NCBI RefSeq assembly: GCF_003577475.1
Contig: NZ_QPEP01000008.1
Coordinates: forward strand, 80,128 to 144,127
DNA: 64,000 nt
Reading direction: 5' to 3'
Origin: Salinibius halmophilus
GTDB taxonomy: Bacteria; Pseudomonadota; Gammaproteobacteria; Pseudomonadales; Natronospirillaceae
Shown here: positions 15,981-24,237 of the stretch, piece after piece
How the letters are laid out: every line of letters starts with the position of its first letter
Position numbering within the stretch: the first letter of the stretch is position 1
The notes under the pieces: generated by a model
Database searches by the model: none
The model's input: the letters and a program-made list of their open reading frames with translations, nothing else
Told to the model about the DNA's origin: nothing
Made by a program: the position numbers and the translations under genes

Positions 15981-16691
15981 TTAAAAAGGAAGTGGTGTGC
16001 CGTCCCAGTTATATAACAAACCACTTTCGGTAGCGGTGTTCATTACGGTTTCGATGCGCTCAGCACTGACCTCTGCTGTCCAGTACTTGTTCGGGTCGAT
16101 GTTGCCGGCAAAGGGCTCTGTCAACGGCGACTTGGTAGTGCCAGGATGAATAGCGAGGACTTTGTGTTCGCCTTTACGGCGCCACTCAATGGCGATGTCT
16201 TTTACTAGCATATTAAGCGCCGCCTTGCTCATACGATAGCTATACCAGCCGCCTAGTTGGTTGTCGGTTATTGAACCAATCTTGGCCGACAATACGGCTA
16301 GGGTCAGTGGTTGCTGGCGCTTGAGTTGTTTCGCTAGCGCTTGCGCGAGGGTAGCGAAGCTGAGCGCGTTCAGTTGCATGCTATGAAGTGCCGCGTGCGT
16401 TGAGAGTTGTTGTAATGATTTCTCTACCACTAAGCCGTCGCCATGCAAACCACCAACACAGCTAATGGCTTGGCTAACTTGATACTGGTTAAGGAAATTT
16501 GTTAGCACGCTCGGGTCGTCGGCTAGCGGGTTGAACGCTAGTACCTCAGCATTAGGAAACTGCTCAGCCAACGGCTGTGGATCTCTTGCCGTTAATAATA
16601 GTGGTTCGTGCTGCCAGCGCTTAGCGATCGCTGAGCCAATCGTTGAACCTGCTCCGTAAACTAGGCGATAACCAATATGATTAGATGACAT
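15981..16691 (-). CDS. Short-chain dehydrogenase/reductase
   Basis: A 236-residue SDR-family oxidoreductase. The nucleotide-binding glycines appear as VYGAGSTIGSAIA, the CVGG segment replaces NNAG, and the active site reads SAKIGS...YSYRMSK (serine, tyrosine and lysine all present), followed by IHPGTTKSPLTEPF. This resembles CsgA/C-factor-like SDRs. The substrate is unknown. Its start overlaps the end of the DUF3429 gene by 31 bases, so the two are in one transcript. Confidence 0.85.
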   Translation of the reverse strand: MSSNHIGYRLVYGAGSTIGSAIAKRWQHEPLLLTARDPQPLAEQFPNAEVLAFNPLADDPSVLTNFLNQYQVSQAISCVGGLHGDGLVVEKSLQQLSTHAALHSMQLNALSFATLAQALAKQLKRQQPLTLAVLSAKIGSITDNQLGGWYSYRMSKAALNMLVKDIAIEWRRKGEHKVLAIHPGTTKSPLTEPFAGNIDPNKYWTAEVSAERIETVMNTATESGLLYNWDGTPLPF

Positions 16692-17098
16692 AAAATGACC
16701 ACTGCGGTTAATTGACTGCGTAAACGACGATACTCACAAGAATAAACTTGCTTGAATGCATGGGTCTGCTCAAAGCGCCAAAGCCCTGCAAACGCGGCGA
16801 TAAGCAATAGTAAGCTGACAGTTGTGGGCAGTAATAAAGCCACCCAGCCTAAGATGGTGAGTGCCACGGCAACGGTGAGCGCTGGTTTTTCTTTAATGCC
16901 GGAAACGAATAGTGCCAACCCCCATATTATGGCCGCCATAAAAGATAAAATGATGGCGCTCCAGTAAAGGAACAAGTCAACCGGCTGCAAAGAAAATGGC
17001 AGAGTAACAGAGGCTGCGGTCAAAGCTGTTAAGCCAACAAATGGAATCAACCCTCCGTAACCGTACCAACGAACAAACTCAGTTATACGCTCAGACAT
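16661..17098 (-). CDS. DUF3429-like membrane protein
   Basis: A 145-residue inner-membrane protein with four to five hydrophobic segments, starting SERITEFVRWYGYGGLIPFV, a pattern seen in DUF3429 proteins. No function is known for the family. The ATG at 17098 is chosen because GGAG (17107-17110) lies 8 bases upstream; a longer reading would add 20 residues without a ribosome site. It overlaps the upstream gene by 8 bases and the SDR gene by 31 bases, giving a tight three-gene unit. Confidence 0.75.
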   Translation of the reverse strand: MSERITEFVRWYGYGGLIPFVGLTALTAASVTLPFSLQPVDLFLYWSAIILSFMAAIIWGLALFVSGIKEKPALTVAVALTILGWVALLLPTTVSLLLLIAAFAGLWRFEQTHAFKQVYSCEYRRLRSQLTAVVILCHLIILVIA

Positions 17099-17354
17099 CA
17101 CTTCCACTCCAATGCAAGGGGATGCATGCCGGTTCAATGCGTTTCTCTTCAAGGCCAATCATCTCGTTGTATGGACTTTGCTGAACTAGCCAAGCTGCCG
17201 TAATGTTTGTACCAAGGAAGTGCTGGCGCACTGCTTCTAGTGAGCGAAATTTTTTTGGTAAACCGCGCTCATCCCTTAACCAATCTTTATTTGTTTTTTC
17301 ACCGGTTTTGGCCAGGTAAATGCCACCCTCGCAACTTTCAACCCAAATTTGCAT
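17091..17354 (-). CDS. Small DUF6482-like protein
   Basis: An 87-residue soluble protein beginning MQIWVESCEGGIYLA, with LPKKFRSLEAVRQHF and a LVQQSPYNEMIG segment. This resembles the DUF6482 family of small proteins in gammaproteobacteria, of unknown role; the assignment is from memory of the pattern. GGAG lies 8 bases upstream of the ATG. It is the first gene of the unit that runs through DUF3429 to the SDR, and it is divergent from deaD. Confidence 0.6.
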   Translation of the reverse strand: MQIWVESCEGGIYLAKTGEKTNKDWLRDERGLPKKFRSLEAVRQHFLGTNITAAWLVQQSPYNEMIGLEEKRIEPACIPLHWSGSDV

Positions 17355-17540
17355 CGTACTGTCTCCAAAATGGTACCTTGTGTACGAGCTAAGCCGTGGA
17401 TTGGTTTTTACACTTGTTCAAGAAATAATCGCCAGTTTCTGCCAAGATATCTACTCAGGCACTATAATTACCGTCAATACATGCGTACAATACGCGCCCC
17501 CGCATTCGCGGACTGCCATACATCTATCCGAGACCACAAG

Positions 17541-19229
17541 ATGACAACTGACGCCCAGCCAACGATAAAGTTCGCCGACCTAGGTTTACCTGAATCACTA
17601 CTCAAAGCGATTCAAGAACTTGGTTACGAGACGCCTTCGCCAATTCAAGCGCAAGCAATTCCCCACTTACTTGCAGGCGACGATGTTGTTGGTCAGGCGC
17701 AGACTGGTACCGGTAAAACGGCAGCGTTTGCCTTGCCGACATTGAGCCGCATCGATGCAAATAAGCGCAAGGTACAAGCCTTGGTGCTTACCCCTACGCG
17801 AGAACTCGCTCAACAGGTCGCTGAAGCATGCGAACGATATGCACGTGGCGTGAAAGGTATGTCGGTATTGGCAGTTTATGGCGGGGCTGCTTATCGACCT
17901 CAACTACGTGCCCTAGAGCGTGGCACGCAAATTGTTGTGGGTACGCCTGGTCGTATTATGGATTACTTGCGCAAAGGGCATCTTAAACTAGATTCGCTGC
18001 AAACGCTGGTGCTCGATGAAGCAGACGAAATGTTGAAGATGGGCTTCCAAGAAGATGTTGAGTGGATTCTTCAGCATACGCCAAGTGAGCGCCAAACGGC
18101 TTTGTTCTCAGCGACTATGCCACCGGAAATTCGCGCCATCATTAACAACTATCAGCGTGACCCGGTTACCGTTCAGATTACCGGTAAAAAAGTAACCGTT
18201 GATTCAGTTAAACAAAGCTATTGGATGGTTCAAGGCCGCCACAAAGACGAAGCGCTTGACCATGTAATGGACCGTGTGGAGTTTGATGCGGCGATCTGTT
18301 TTGTGCGTACGCGCGATCGCTGTGAGAGCATGGCATCGCATCTTCGTGGTCACGGCATTGCCGTCGCTTCGCTGCACGGTGATATGGCACAACGCGAACG
18401 TGAGCGCACAATTGAATCCCTTAAGTCGGGCGATATTGATGTGATTGTAGCGACTGATGTTGCCGCACGTGGCCTAGACGTGCCTCGTATTACCCTAGTC
18501 GTGAACGTTGACATTCCACACGACAGCGAAGCCTACGTGCACCGCATCGGTCGTACCGGCCGCGCCGGCCGTACCGGCCAGGCCATTATGTTGTGCACAC
18601 CACGAGAGCGCCGCTTATTGCGCTCTATCGAGCATACTGTTGGTCAAAAGATTGAAGCATTCAAGCTGCCGTCGGTGGACGATGTTGTTGAACGTCGTAC
18701 CAGCGAGTTGGTGGAACAACTTGCTGAAGTGCAAGCCGATGGCGATCTATCGGAGTCTTTGTCTCTTGTTGAAACGTTTTCTGAGCAGTTAGAGATACCA
18801 ATTGAAGAAGTTGCTGCACTGCTGTTGAAGAAACTGACCGATCAAAACCCTCTGCGGCCACAAGAGCGTCCTGATATCACCGCTAGTGACCGCCCTGATC
18901 GAGGTGATCGAGGTGATCGCCCTCGACGTGAACGTGGTGAGCGAGGCGGCAAGGGCAAAGGTCGCCGCGAACCAGATGTTGCCTTAGTAACTTACCGTGT
19001 TGAAGTAGGTGCCCAAGATGGCATCAAGCCAGGTAATCTAGTGGGTGCTATTGCCAACGAAGCAGGCTTGTCGAGCAATAATATTGGCAATATCCGCATT
19101 CGCAACGGTTTTACACTAGTCGACTTGCCAGATGAAATGCCAAAACAGATTGAGTCACACCTAGCCAAAGTGCGCGTGTGTGGTAAACAGCTTAAAATCT
19201 CTCGCGACAAAGGCCCCCGCAAAGGCTAA
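17541..19229 (+). CDS. deaD: DEAD-box ATP-dependent RNA helicase DeaD/CsdA
   Basis: A 562-residue RNA helicase. The Q motif (FADLGLPESLLKAIQELGY), motif I AQTGTGKT, motif Ia PTRELAQQ, motif II DEAD, motif III SAT and motif VI HRIGRTGRAGR are all present. After the two RecA domains come a helical dimerisation region, a short linker rich in R, G and D (about 470-505) and a DbpA-like RNA-binding domain ending KQLKISRDKG. This matches DeaD/CsdA, which remodels RNA in ribosome assembly and at low temperature. ATG 17541 is chosen because the protein then begins as family members do; upstream extension has no family match. Confidence 0.92.
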   Translation: MTTDAQPTIKFADLGLPESLLKAIQELGYETPSPIQAQAIPHLLAGDDVVGQAQTGTGKTAAFALPTLSRIDANKRKVQALVLTPTRELAQQVAEACERYARGVKGMSVLAVYGGAAYRPQLRALERGTQIVVGTPGRIMDYLRKGHLKLDSLQTLVLDEADEMLKMGFQEDVEWILQHTPSERQTALFSATMPPEIRAIINNYQRDPVTVQITGKKVTVDSVKQSYWMVQGRHKDEALDHVMDRVEFDAAICFVRTRDRCESMASHLRGHGIAVASLHGDMAQRERERTIESLKSGDIDVIVATDVAARGLDVPRITLVVNVDIPHDSEAYVHRIGRTGRAGRTGQAIMLCTPRERRLLRSIEHTVGQKIEAFKLPSVDDVVERRTSELVEQLAEVQADGDLSESLSLVETFSEQLEIPIEEVAALLLKKLTDQNPLRPQERPDITASDRPDRGDRGDRPRRERGERGGKGKGRREPDVALVTYRVEVGAQDGIKPGNLVGAIANEAGLSSNNIGNIRIRNGFTLVDLPDEMPKQIESHLAKVRVCGKQLKISRDKGPRKG

Positions 19230-19249
19230 AACGCTGATTTCAAAACAAA

Positions 19250-19281
19250 AAAAAGCGACCTAACTGCTTAGGTCGCTTTCG
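19250..19281 (+). terminator. Terminator downstream of deaD
   Basis: The stem AAAGCGACCTAA/TTAGGTCGCTTT with a CTGC loop is preceded by an A-run. The T-run is short and interrupted (TTTCGCTTTTC), so it may be strongest on the reverse strand. Confidence 0.75.
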
Positions 19282-19438
19282 CTTTTCTTACGTATTCTTC
19301 TTATTCGGCTCTATCAAACTTAACACTGGGTTAAGCTGATTGGTACCCTCGACGATACCCCGCTAGCGTGAATGCCGCAAGTTTTTTTACCGCCTAAGAC
19401 CTACTCAAAAGGTTAGTTATGATAGGTCGGTCTCGAAA

Positions 19439-19473
19439 TTTTGTAACGTAATGTAAAAATTGTGGTTACAAAA
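19439..19473. promoter_or_regulatory. Inverted repeat TTTTGTAAC-N17-GTTACAAAA upstream of sugar operon
   Basis: Nine-base arms are perfectly inverted around 17 bases. It lies about 120 bp before the binding-protein start in a 362-bp non-coding stretch (19230-19591). It could be a regulator site; I cannot assign the protein. The stretch from 19286 to 19435 shows no gene or clear signal. Confidence 0.4.
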
Positions 19474-19507
19474 ACATATACCAATTTTTTTAGCAGTTTT
19501 TTTTTCT

Positions 19508-19513
19508 TTGACT
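19508..19513 (+). promoter_or_regulatory. Candidate -35 box of the alpha-glucoside operon
   Basis: TTGACT is a close -35 match. A -10 at the usual spacing would fall at 19530-19537, where the sequence is T-rich and runs into the operator palindrome. Such overlap would suit repression. Confidence 0.35.
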
Positions 19514-19533
19514 ATCTTTGTGTTTAACCCTTT

Positions 19534-19561
19534 TTTAAACCGGTTTAAATGAGAACCGGTT
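19534..19561. promoter_or_regulatory. Palindromic operator pair, LacI-family type
   Basis: TTTAAACCGGTTTAAA (19534-19549) is a perfect 16-bp palindrome, and a second AACCGGTT (19554-19561) follows with centres 16 bp apart. Operators of LacI-family sugar repressors are palindromes with a central CG step of just this kind. It ends 30 bp before the binding-protein ATG. No LacI-family gene is in the window, so the regulator would be encoded elsewhere. Confidence 0.6.
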
Positions 19562-19591
19562 GGTTAATCGCTAACTTGAGGTAGTGAGAAA

Positions 19592-20854
19592 ATGAAAAAG
19601 TTAATACTAGCCAGTGCAATCAGTTCATTAACCATCGCTGGTGGCGCACAAGCTGCCGAGATCTCAATTTCTTGCGGTGCGGTTGGTGCAGAGCTTGAGC
19701 TTTGCCAAGAAGGTGTCGCCGCATGGGAAGAAAAGACTGGTCACACAGTAAACATTGTTTCCACGCCTAATAGCTCAACAGAGCGATTAGCCCTTTACCA
19801 GCAGTTGCTAGCCAGCGGTGCTGATGACATTGATGTATTCCAGATTGACGTGGTGTGGCCAGGTATTCTAGGCAGCCACTTTATCGACCTAAGCCAATAT
19901 ACTGACGGTGCCGAAGACGCGCATTTTGACGCCATTGTTGAGAACAACTCAAAGGATGGTTCGCTTTTGGCAATGCCTTGGTTTACTGATGCTGGGGTCC
20001 TGTACTACCGCACGGATCTTCTAGAAAAGTACGGTAAAGACGTACCAGAAACTTGGGAAGAGCTAACCGAAACAGCTCGTATGATTCAAGATGCCGAGCG
20101 CGAAGCCGGCAACAGCAGAATGTGGGGCTTTGTTTGGCAAGGTAAAGCATACGAGGGTCTAACCTGTGATGCGATTGAATGGGTAGCGAGCTACAACGGT
20201 GGCACCATTGTTGAACCAGACGGCACCATCTCGATTAATAACCCGAATGCCGTAAAAGCCATTGAAACCGCTGCAAGCTGGGTAGGTACTATTTCACCGC
20301 AGGGTGTACTCAACTATGCCGAAGAAGACGCACGTGGTGTGTTCCAGTCGGGTAATGCGGTATTTATGCGTAACTGGCCATATGCTTGGGCACTAGGTAA
20401 CAGTGACGACAGCCCAGTAAAAGGCAACATTGGTGTTGTCGCTCTGCCTAAAGGCGGCGAAAACGGTTCAAACGCTGGGGCACTTGGTGGCTGGCAGCTA
20501 GCGGTATCTAAGTACTCAGATAATGCGGAAATTGCTGCCGACCTCGTGATGTACCTCACATCATACGAAGAGCAAAAACGTCGCGCTATTAAGGGTTCTT
20601 ACAACCCAACCATCGAAGCACTTTACGAAGATGAAGAGGTTCTCGCTGCGGTACCGTTCTTTGGTTCGCTATACGACACCTTTGCCAATGGTACGCCTCG
20701 CCCTTCAACTGTGACTGGCGAGAAGTACAACCAAGTATCGAATGCGTTCTACAACGCCGTACACCAAGTGCTATCTGGTCGTGAAGACGCTGATGATGCA
20801 ATGAGCTCACTTGAGCGTGACTTGAACCGTTTAGCTCGTGGCGGACGCTGGTAA
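19592..20854 (+). CDS. Sugar ABC transporter substrate-binding protein (ThuE/AglE type)
   Basis: A 420-residue periplasmic binding protein with a Sec signal peptide (MKKLILASAISSLTIAGGAQA). The mature start ISISCGAVGAELELCQEG and the segment DVFQIDVVWPGILGSHFIDL closely follow ThuE-type trehalose/maltose and alpha-glucoside binding proteins of extracellular solute-binding family 1. It captures the sugar and delivers it to the two permeases encoded next. First gene of a five-gene operon, with GAGG 14 bases before ATG and an operator palindrome just upstream. The exact sugar is inferred from the GH13 enzyme in the operon. Confidence 0.9.
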   Translation: MKKLILASAISSLTIAGGAQAAEISISCGAVGAELELCQEGVAAWEEKTGHTVNIVSTPNSSTERLALYQQLLASGADDIDVFQIDVVWPGILGSHFIDLSQYTDGAEDAHFDAIVENNSKDGSLLAMPWFTDAGVLYYRTDLLEKYGKDVPETWEELTETARMIQDAEREAGNSRMWGFVWQGKAYEGLTCDAIEWVASYNGGTIVEPDGTISINNPNAVKAIETAASWVGTISPQGVLNYAEEDARGVFQSGNAVFMRNWPYAWALGNSDDSPVKGNIGVVALPKGGENGSNAGALGGWQLAVSKYSDNAEIAADLVMYLTSYEEQKRRAIKGSYNPTIEALYEDEEVLAAVPFFGSLYDTFANGTPRPSTVTGEKYNQVSNAFYNAVHQVLSGREDADDAMSSLERDLNRLARGGRW

Positions 20855-20859
20855 GTACT

Positions 20860-21783
20860 ATGACTGTTGAAAAGTCCCAACTAACCCGGCGGCGCGTAAG
20901 GGTCGCCTGGTTATTCCTAACGCCAATGTTGGTGACGATTGTAGCAGTGGCCGGTTGGCCACTGTTGCGCACCTTCTGGCTGTCGCTGACGAATGCCACG
21001 CTCAGTGGTAATTCAGTCACTGAATTCATTGGATTCGCCAACTACCTAGAGATTTATGACGGCGAGTTCTATGGTGTGTTAGCCGACCCGCTCTGGTGGC
21101 AGTCGGTTTACAACACACTTTATTTCACCGTTGTCTCGGTTGGATTAGAAACTGTGCTGGGCATTTTGGTGGCACTTGCGCTCAATATGAAGTTCCCAGG
21201 GCGCAGTATTGTGCGCGCTGCGGTGCTGATTCCTTGGGCAATTCCAACAGTGGTATCGGCCAAGTTGTGGGGCTGGATGCTGCACGACCAGTTTGGCATG
21301 GTCAACGATCTATTGATGACGCTGCATTTGATTAGCGAGCCACTAGCTTGGACAGCCGACCCGGACTTAATGATGACATCCATCATTATGGTTGATGTGT
21401 GGAAGACCACTCCGTTTATGGCTCTGCTGGTGCTTGCTGCACTGCAGATGTTACCAAGTGACTGTTACGAAGCCGCAAAGATTGATGGCATTCATCCGGT
21501 GAAGGTGTTCTTTAAGGTGACCTTGCCTTTGATCACCCCTGCTCTATTGGTGGCAGTCGTTTTCCGAGCCTTAGATGCGTTACGTATTTTCGACCTAATT
21601 TACGTGTTAACGCCGGCCAGCGAAGACACCATGTCGATGTCTGTTTATGCGCGGCAAAATTTGGTCGATTTCCAAGATGTTGGTTATGGCTCAGCGGCTT
21701 CTACCCTGTTGTTCTTTGTTGTGGCGCTTTGCACCATTCTTTACCTATATATTTCGCGTCGCAGCCGAGGAGGTTTGGCATGA
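20860..21783 (+). CDS. Sugar ABC transporter permease, MalF type
   Basis: A 307-residue inner-membrane permease with six hydrophobic segments. The EAA loop reads YEAAKIDGIHPVKVFFKVTLP, which docks onto the ATPase. The N-terminus RRRVRVAWLFLTPMLVTIV is typical of the shorter MalF/ThuF/UgpA subunits. The gene starts 5 bases after the binding-protein stop, and its stop overlaps the next permease start (ATGA), so the operon is translationally tight. Confidence 0.92.
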   Translation: MTVEKSQLTRRRVRVAWLFLTPMLVTIVAVAGWPLLRTFWLSLTNATLSGNSVTEFIGFANYLEIYDGEFYGVLADPLWWQSVYNTLYFTVVSVGLETVLGILVALALNMKFPGRSIVRAAVLIPWAIPTVVSAKLWGWMLHDQFGMVNDLLMTLHLISEPLAWTADPDLMMTSIIMVDVWKTTPFMALLVLAALQMLPSDCYEAAKIDGIHPVKVFFKVTLPLITPALLVAVVFRALDALRIFDLIYVLTPASEDTMSMSVYARQNLVDFQDVGYGSAASTLLFFVVALCTILYLYISRRSRGGLA

Positions 21784-22610
21784 AGTTAAAATGGTGGCAA
21801 TGGACCCTATTTTATATTGGCATTGCGATGATCGTTCTCTATGCCGTGTTTCCTTTCTACTACGCGATCGTCACATCGATGGAGTCTGGCTCTGAGCTGT
21901 TCACCGTTGACTATTGGCCGTCGCGTATCAACTTCGATAACTACGCACAGGTGTTCGATGGACAGCCATTTGGACGCAACTTATTGAACTCAGCCGTCGT
22001 CTCGATTGGTGTGGTGGCGTTGTCTTTGTTTATTGGCTTAACCGCATCGTTCGCGCTAGGGCGTATCAAGTTCCGTGGGCGAGGCATTCTGCTGTTGGCA
22101 GTCCTTGGCGTGTCGATGTTTCCCCAAGTGGCAGTTTTGTCAGGCTTGTTTGAATTGATTCGCTTTATGGGGATCTATAACTCTCTGCCTGCGCTTGCGT
22201 TTAGCTATATGATCTTCACTCTTCCGTTTACTGTGTGGGTACTTACTACCTTTATGACACAGATGCCTATTGAGCTAGAAGAAGCCGCGATTGTAGATGG
22301 AGCATCGCCATCGGTCATCTTATTTAAGGTGTTTATGCCATTGCTGTGGCCTGCACTGGTTACCACTGGCCTGCTCGCATTTATTGCAGCGTGGAATGAG
22401 TTTCTATTCGCTTTGACCTTCACACTTACTAATGAAATGCGCACGGTACCTGTTGCCATCGCATTAATTTCTGGTGCTGGTCAGTACGAATTGCCATGGG
22501 GCGTCATTATGGCTGCGTCGGTCATTGTAACCGTGCCACTTGTTGGTTTGGTGTTGATCTTCCAGCGTCGAATTGTATCTGGTTTAACTGCAGGAGCGGT
22601 GAAAGGATGA
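21780..22610 (+). CDS. Sugar ABC transporter permease, MalG type
   Basis: A 276-residue inner-membrane permease with about six transmembrane helices and the EAA loop LEEAAIVDGASPSVILFKV. It pairs with the preceding MalF-type subunit to form the translocation channel. The ATG at 21780 is chosen over an upstream alternative because it gives the ATGA overlap with the previous gene and has GAGG (21769-21772) 7 bases upstream. Its own stop overlaps the alpha-glucosidase start, again ATGA. Confidence 0.92.
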   Translation: MKLKWWQWTLFYIGIAMIVLYAVFPFYYAIVTSMESGSELFTVDYWPSRINFDNYAQVFDGQPFGRNLLNSAVVSIGVVALSLFIGLTASFALGRIKFRGRGILLLAVLGVSMFPQVAVLSGLFELIRFMGIYNSLPALAFSYMIFTLPFTVWVLTTFMTQMPIELEEAAIVDGASPSVILFKVFMPLLWPALVTTGLLAFIAAWNEFLFALTFTLTNEMRTVPVAIALISGAGQYELPWGVIMAASVIVTVPLVGLVLIFQRRIVSGLTAGAVKG

Positions 22611-24229
22611 GTACATCTACAACAACAAAAGAATGGTGGCGTGGTGCTGTCATTTACCAAATTTATCCACGCTCTTATTACGATGCCAACAATGATGGCA
22701 TTGGTGACCTAGCTGGTATTCAGCAGAAGCTGCCGTACATTGCGAGCCTTGGCGTAGATGGCATCTGGTTATCGCCATTTTTTAAGTCGCCAATGAAAGA
22801 CTTCGGCTACGACGTGTCGGACTACCGCGATGTGGATCCAATGTTTGGCACCGTAGCCGACTTCAAAAATCTTGTGCGCCAAGCACATGATCTTGGTTTG
22901 AAAGTGATGATTGATCAGGTGCTGAGCCATACATCAGATGAGCACGATTGGTTTACTGAATCACGGTCGAGCAAAGACAACCCAAAAGCAGATTGGTACG
23001 TGTGGGCTGATCCTAAACCCGACGGCACGCCACCTAATAACTGGCTATCGATCTTTGGGGGGGCTGCTTGGCAGTTTGATAGCCGTCGTCGGCAGTACTA
23101 TATGCATAACTTCTTGGTCAGCCAGCCTGATTTGAACTTCCACAACCCAGAGGTGCGCCAAGCCTTATTAGAGGAAGTGAAGTTTTGGTTAGACCTAGGG
23201 GTGGATGGTTTCCGTTTAGACACGGTGAACTTCTACTTTCACAGCCAGGGGTTGGAAAACAATCCGCCTGTTGGCGAAGGTGAAAAAACGAAGGGCGCGC
23301 CAGAGGTGAACCCGTACTCGATGCAGAAGCATTTGTACGATCTGTCGCAACCAGAAAACCTTGGCTTTTTAAAAGAGTTGCGCGGCCTGCTCGATCAATA
23401 CGGTGATATTGGCACTGTTGGTGAAATTGGCGACGACGAACCGCTCAAAATTATGGCGCAATACACCAGTGGTGGTGACAAGCTGCATATGGCTTACACC
23501 TTTGATTTATTGAACGTGTTTAATCAACCAAGTTACGTGCGCGATGTGATTCAAAGCCTGGAAGCCAGTGTTGGGGATGGGTGGCCATGTTGGGCGCTAT
23601 CCAACCATGACGTGGTACGCCACGTAACACGTTGGGGTAAAGGCGAACACCCACCGCTTGCTTACGGCAAGATTTTGTTAGCCATGTTGACGAGCTTGCG
23701 TGGCTCCGTTTGTTTATACCAGGGGGAAGAGCTGGGGTTGCCAGAAGCGGATGTCCCCTTTGAAGCCTTGCAAGACCCATATGGCATTGAATTCTGGCCT
23801 GAGTTTAAGGGTCGGGATGGCTGTAGAACACCTATACCATGGCGCAATACAGAGCATGGTGGCTTTAGCAGCGAGCAGCCTTGGTTGCCGGTTGATAGCA
23901 AGCACTTGCCACTAGCCGTGGCTGAACAGGAAGTTGATGAACAAAGCATGCTGCACCAATATCGCCGCTTTTTAGCCTGGCGTAAGCAGCAACCTGCCTT
24001 AATAACCGGTGACATTGAGTTTATTGATCAGTCGGATGTATTGCTGTTTTGGCGACGGGCCGATAGTCAGCAGTTGTTAGTCGCAATTAACCTGACCGGT
24101 GAGCAACAAACCGTTAGCCTGCCGCAGTCGATTAATGCAGTCACCGGGCATGGTTTGGATGCAGGCAATCAGCAACAAGGCGAGGTGCTAACGCTGGCAC
24201 CCTATTCAGCCTTCTATGGCGAGCGCTAG
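22607..24229 (+). CDS. GH13 alpha-glucosidase
   Basis: A 540-residue glycoside hydrolase family 13 enzyme, cytoplasmic as no signal peptide is present. It begins WWRGAVIYQIYPRSYYDANN, with the GIGDL segment. The catalytic nucleophile is D205 in GFRLDTVNF, the acid/base is E273 in TVGEIGDDE, and the transition-state aspartate is D335 in SNHDVVRH. The GFRLDTVN form is that of alpha-glucosidases (AglA-like) that split imported maltose-like sugars. ATG 22607 overlaps the permease stop (ATGA). The order of binding protein, permease, permease, alpha-glucosidase and ATPase is that of the rhizobial aglEFGAK cluster. Confidence 0.92.
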   Translation: MSTSTTTKEWWRGAVIYQIYPRSYYDANNDGIGDLAGIQQKLPYIASLGVDGIWLSPFFKSPMKDFGYDVSDYRDVDPMFGTVADFKNLVRQAHDLGLKVMIDQVLSHTSDEHDWFTESRSSKDNPKADWYVWADPKPDGTPPNNWLSIFGGAAWQFDSRRRQYYMHNFLVSQPDLNFHNPEVRQALLEEVKFWLDLGVDGFRLDTVNFYFHSQGLENNPPVGEGEKTKGAPEVNPYSMQKHLYDLSQPENLGFLKELRGLLDQYGDIGTVGEIGDDEPLKIMAQYTSGGDKLHMAYTFDLLNVFNQPSYVRDVIQSLEASVGDGWPCWALSNHDVVRHVTRWGKGEHPPLAYGKILLAMLTSLRGSVCLYQGEELGLPEADVPFEALQDPYGIEFWPEFKGRDGCRTPIPWRNTEHGGFSSEQPWLPVDSKHLPLAVAEQEVDEQSMLHQYRRFLAWRKQQPALITGDIEFIDQSDVLLFWRRADSQQLLVAINLTGEQQTVSLPQSINAVTGHGLDAGNQQQGEVLTLAPYSAFYGER

Positions 24230-24237
24230 GGGGAATT

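Noticed and set aside
17349-17540. 64-residue N-terminal extension of DeaD
   Set aside because: It overlaps the divergent gene start and promoter region, and family members begin at the Q-motif region after 17541.
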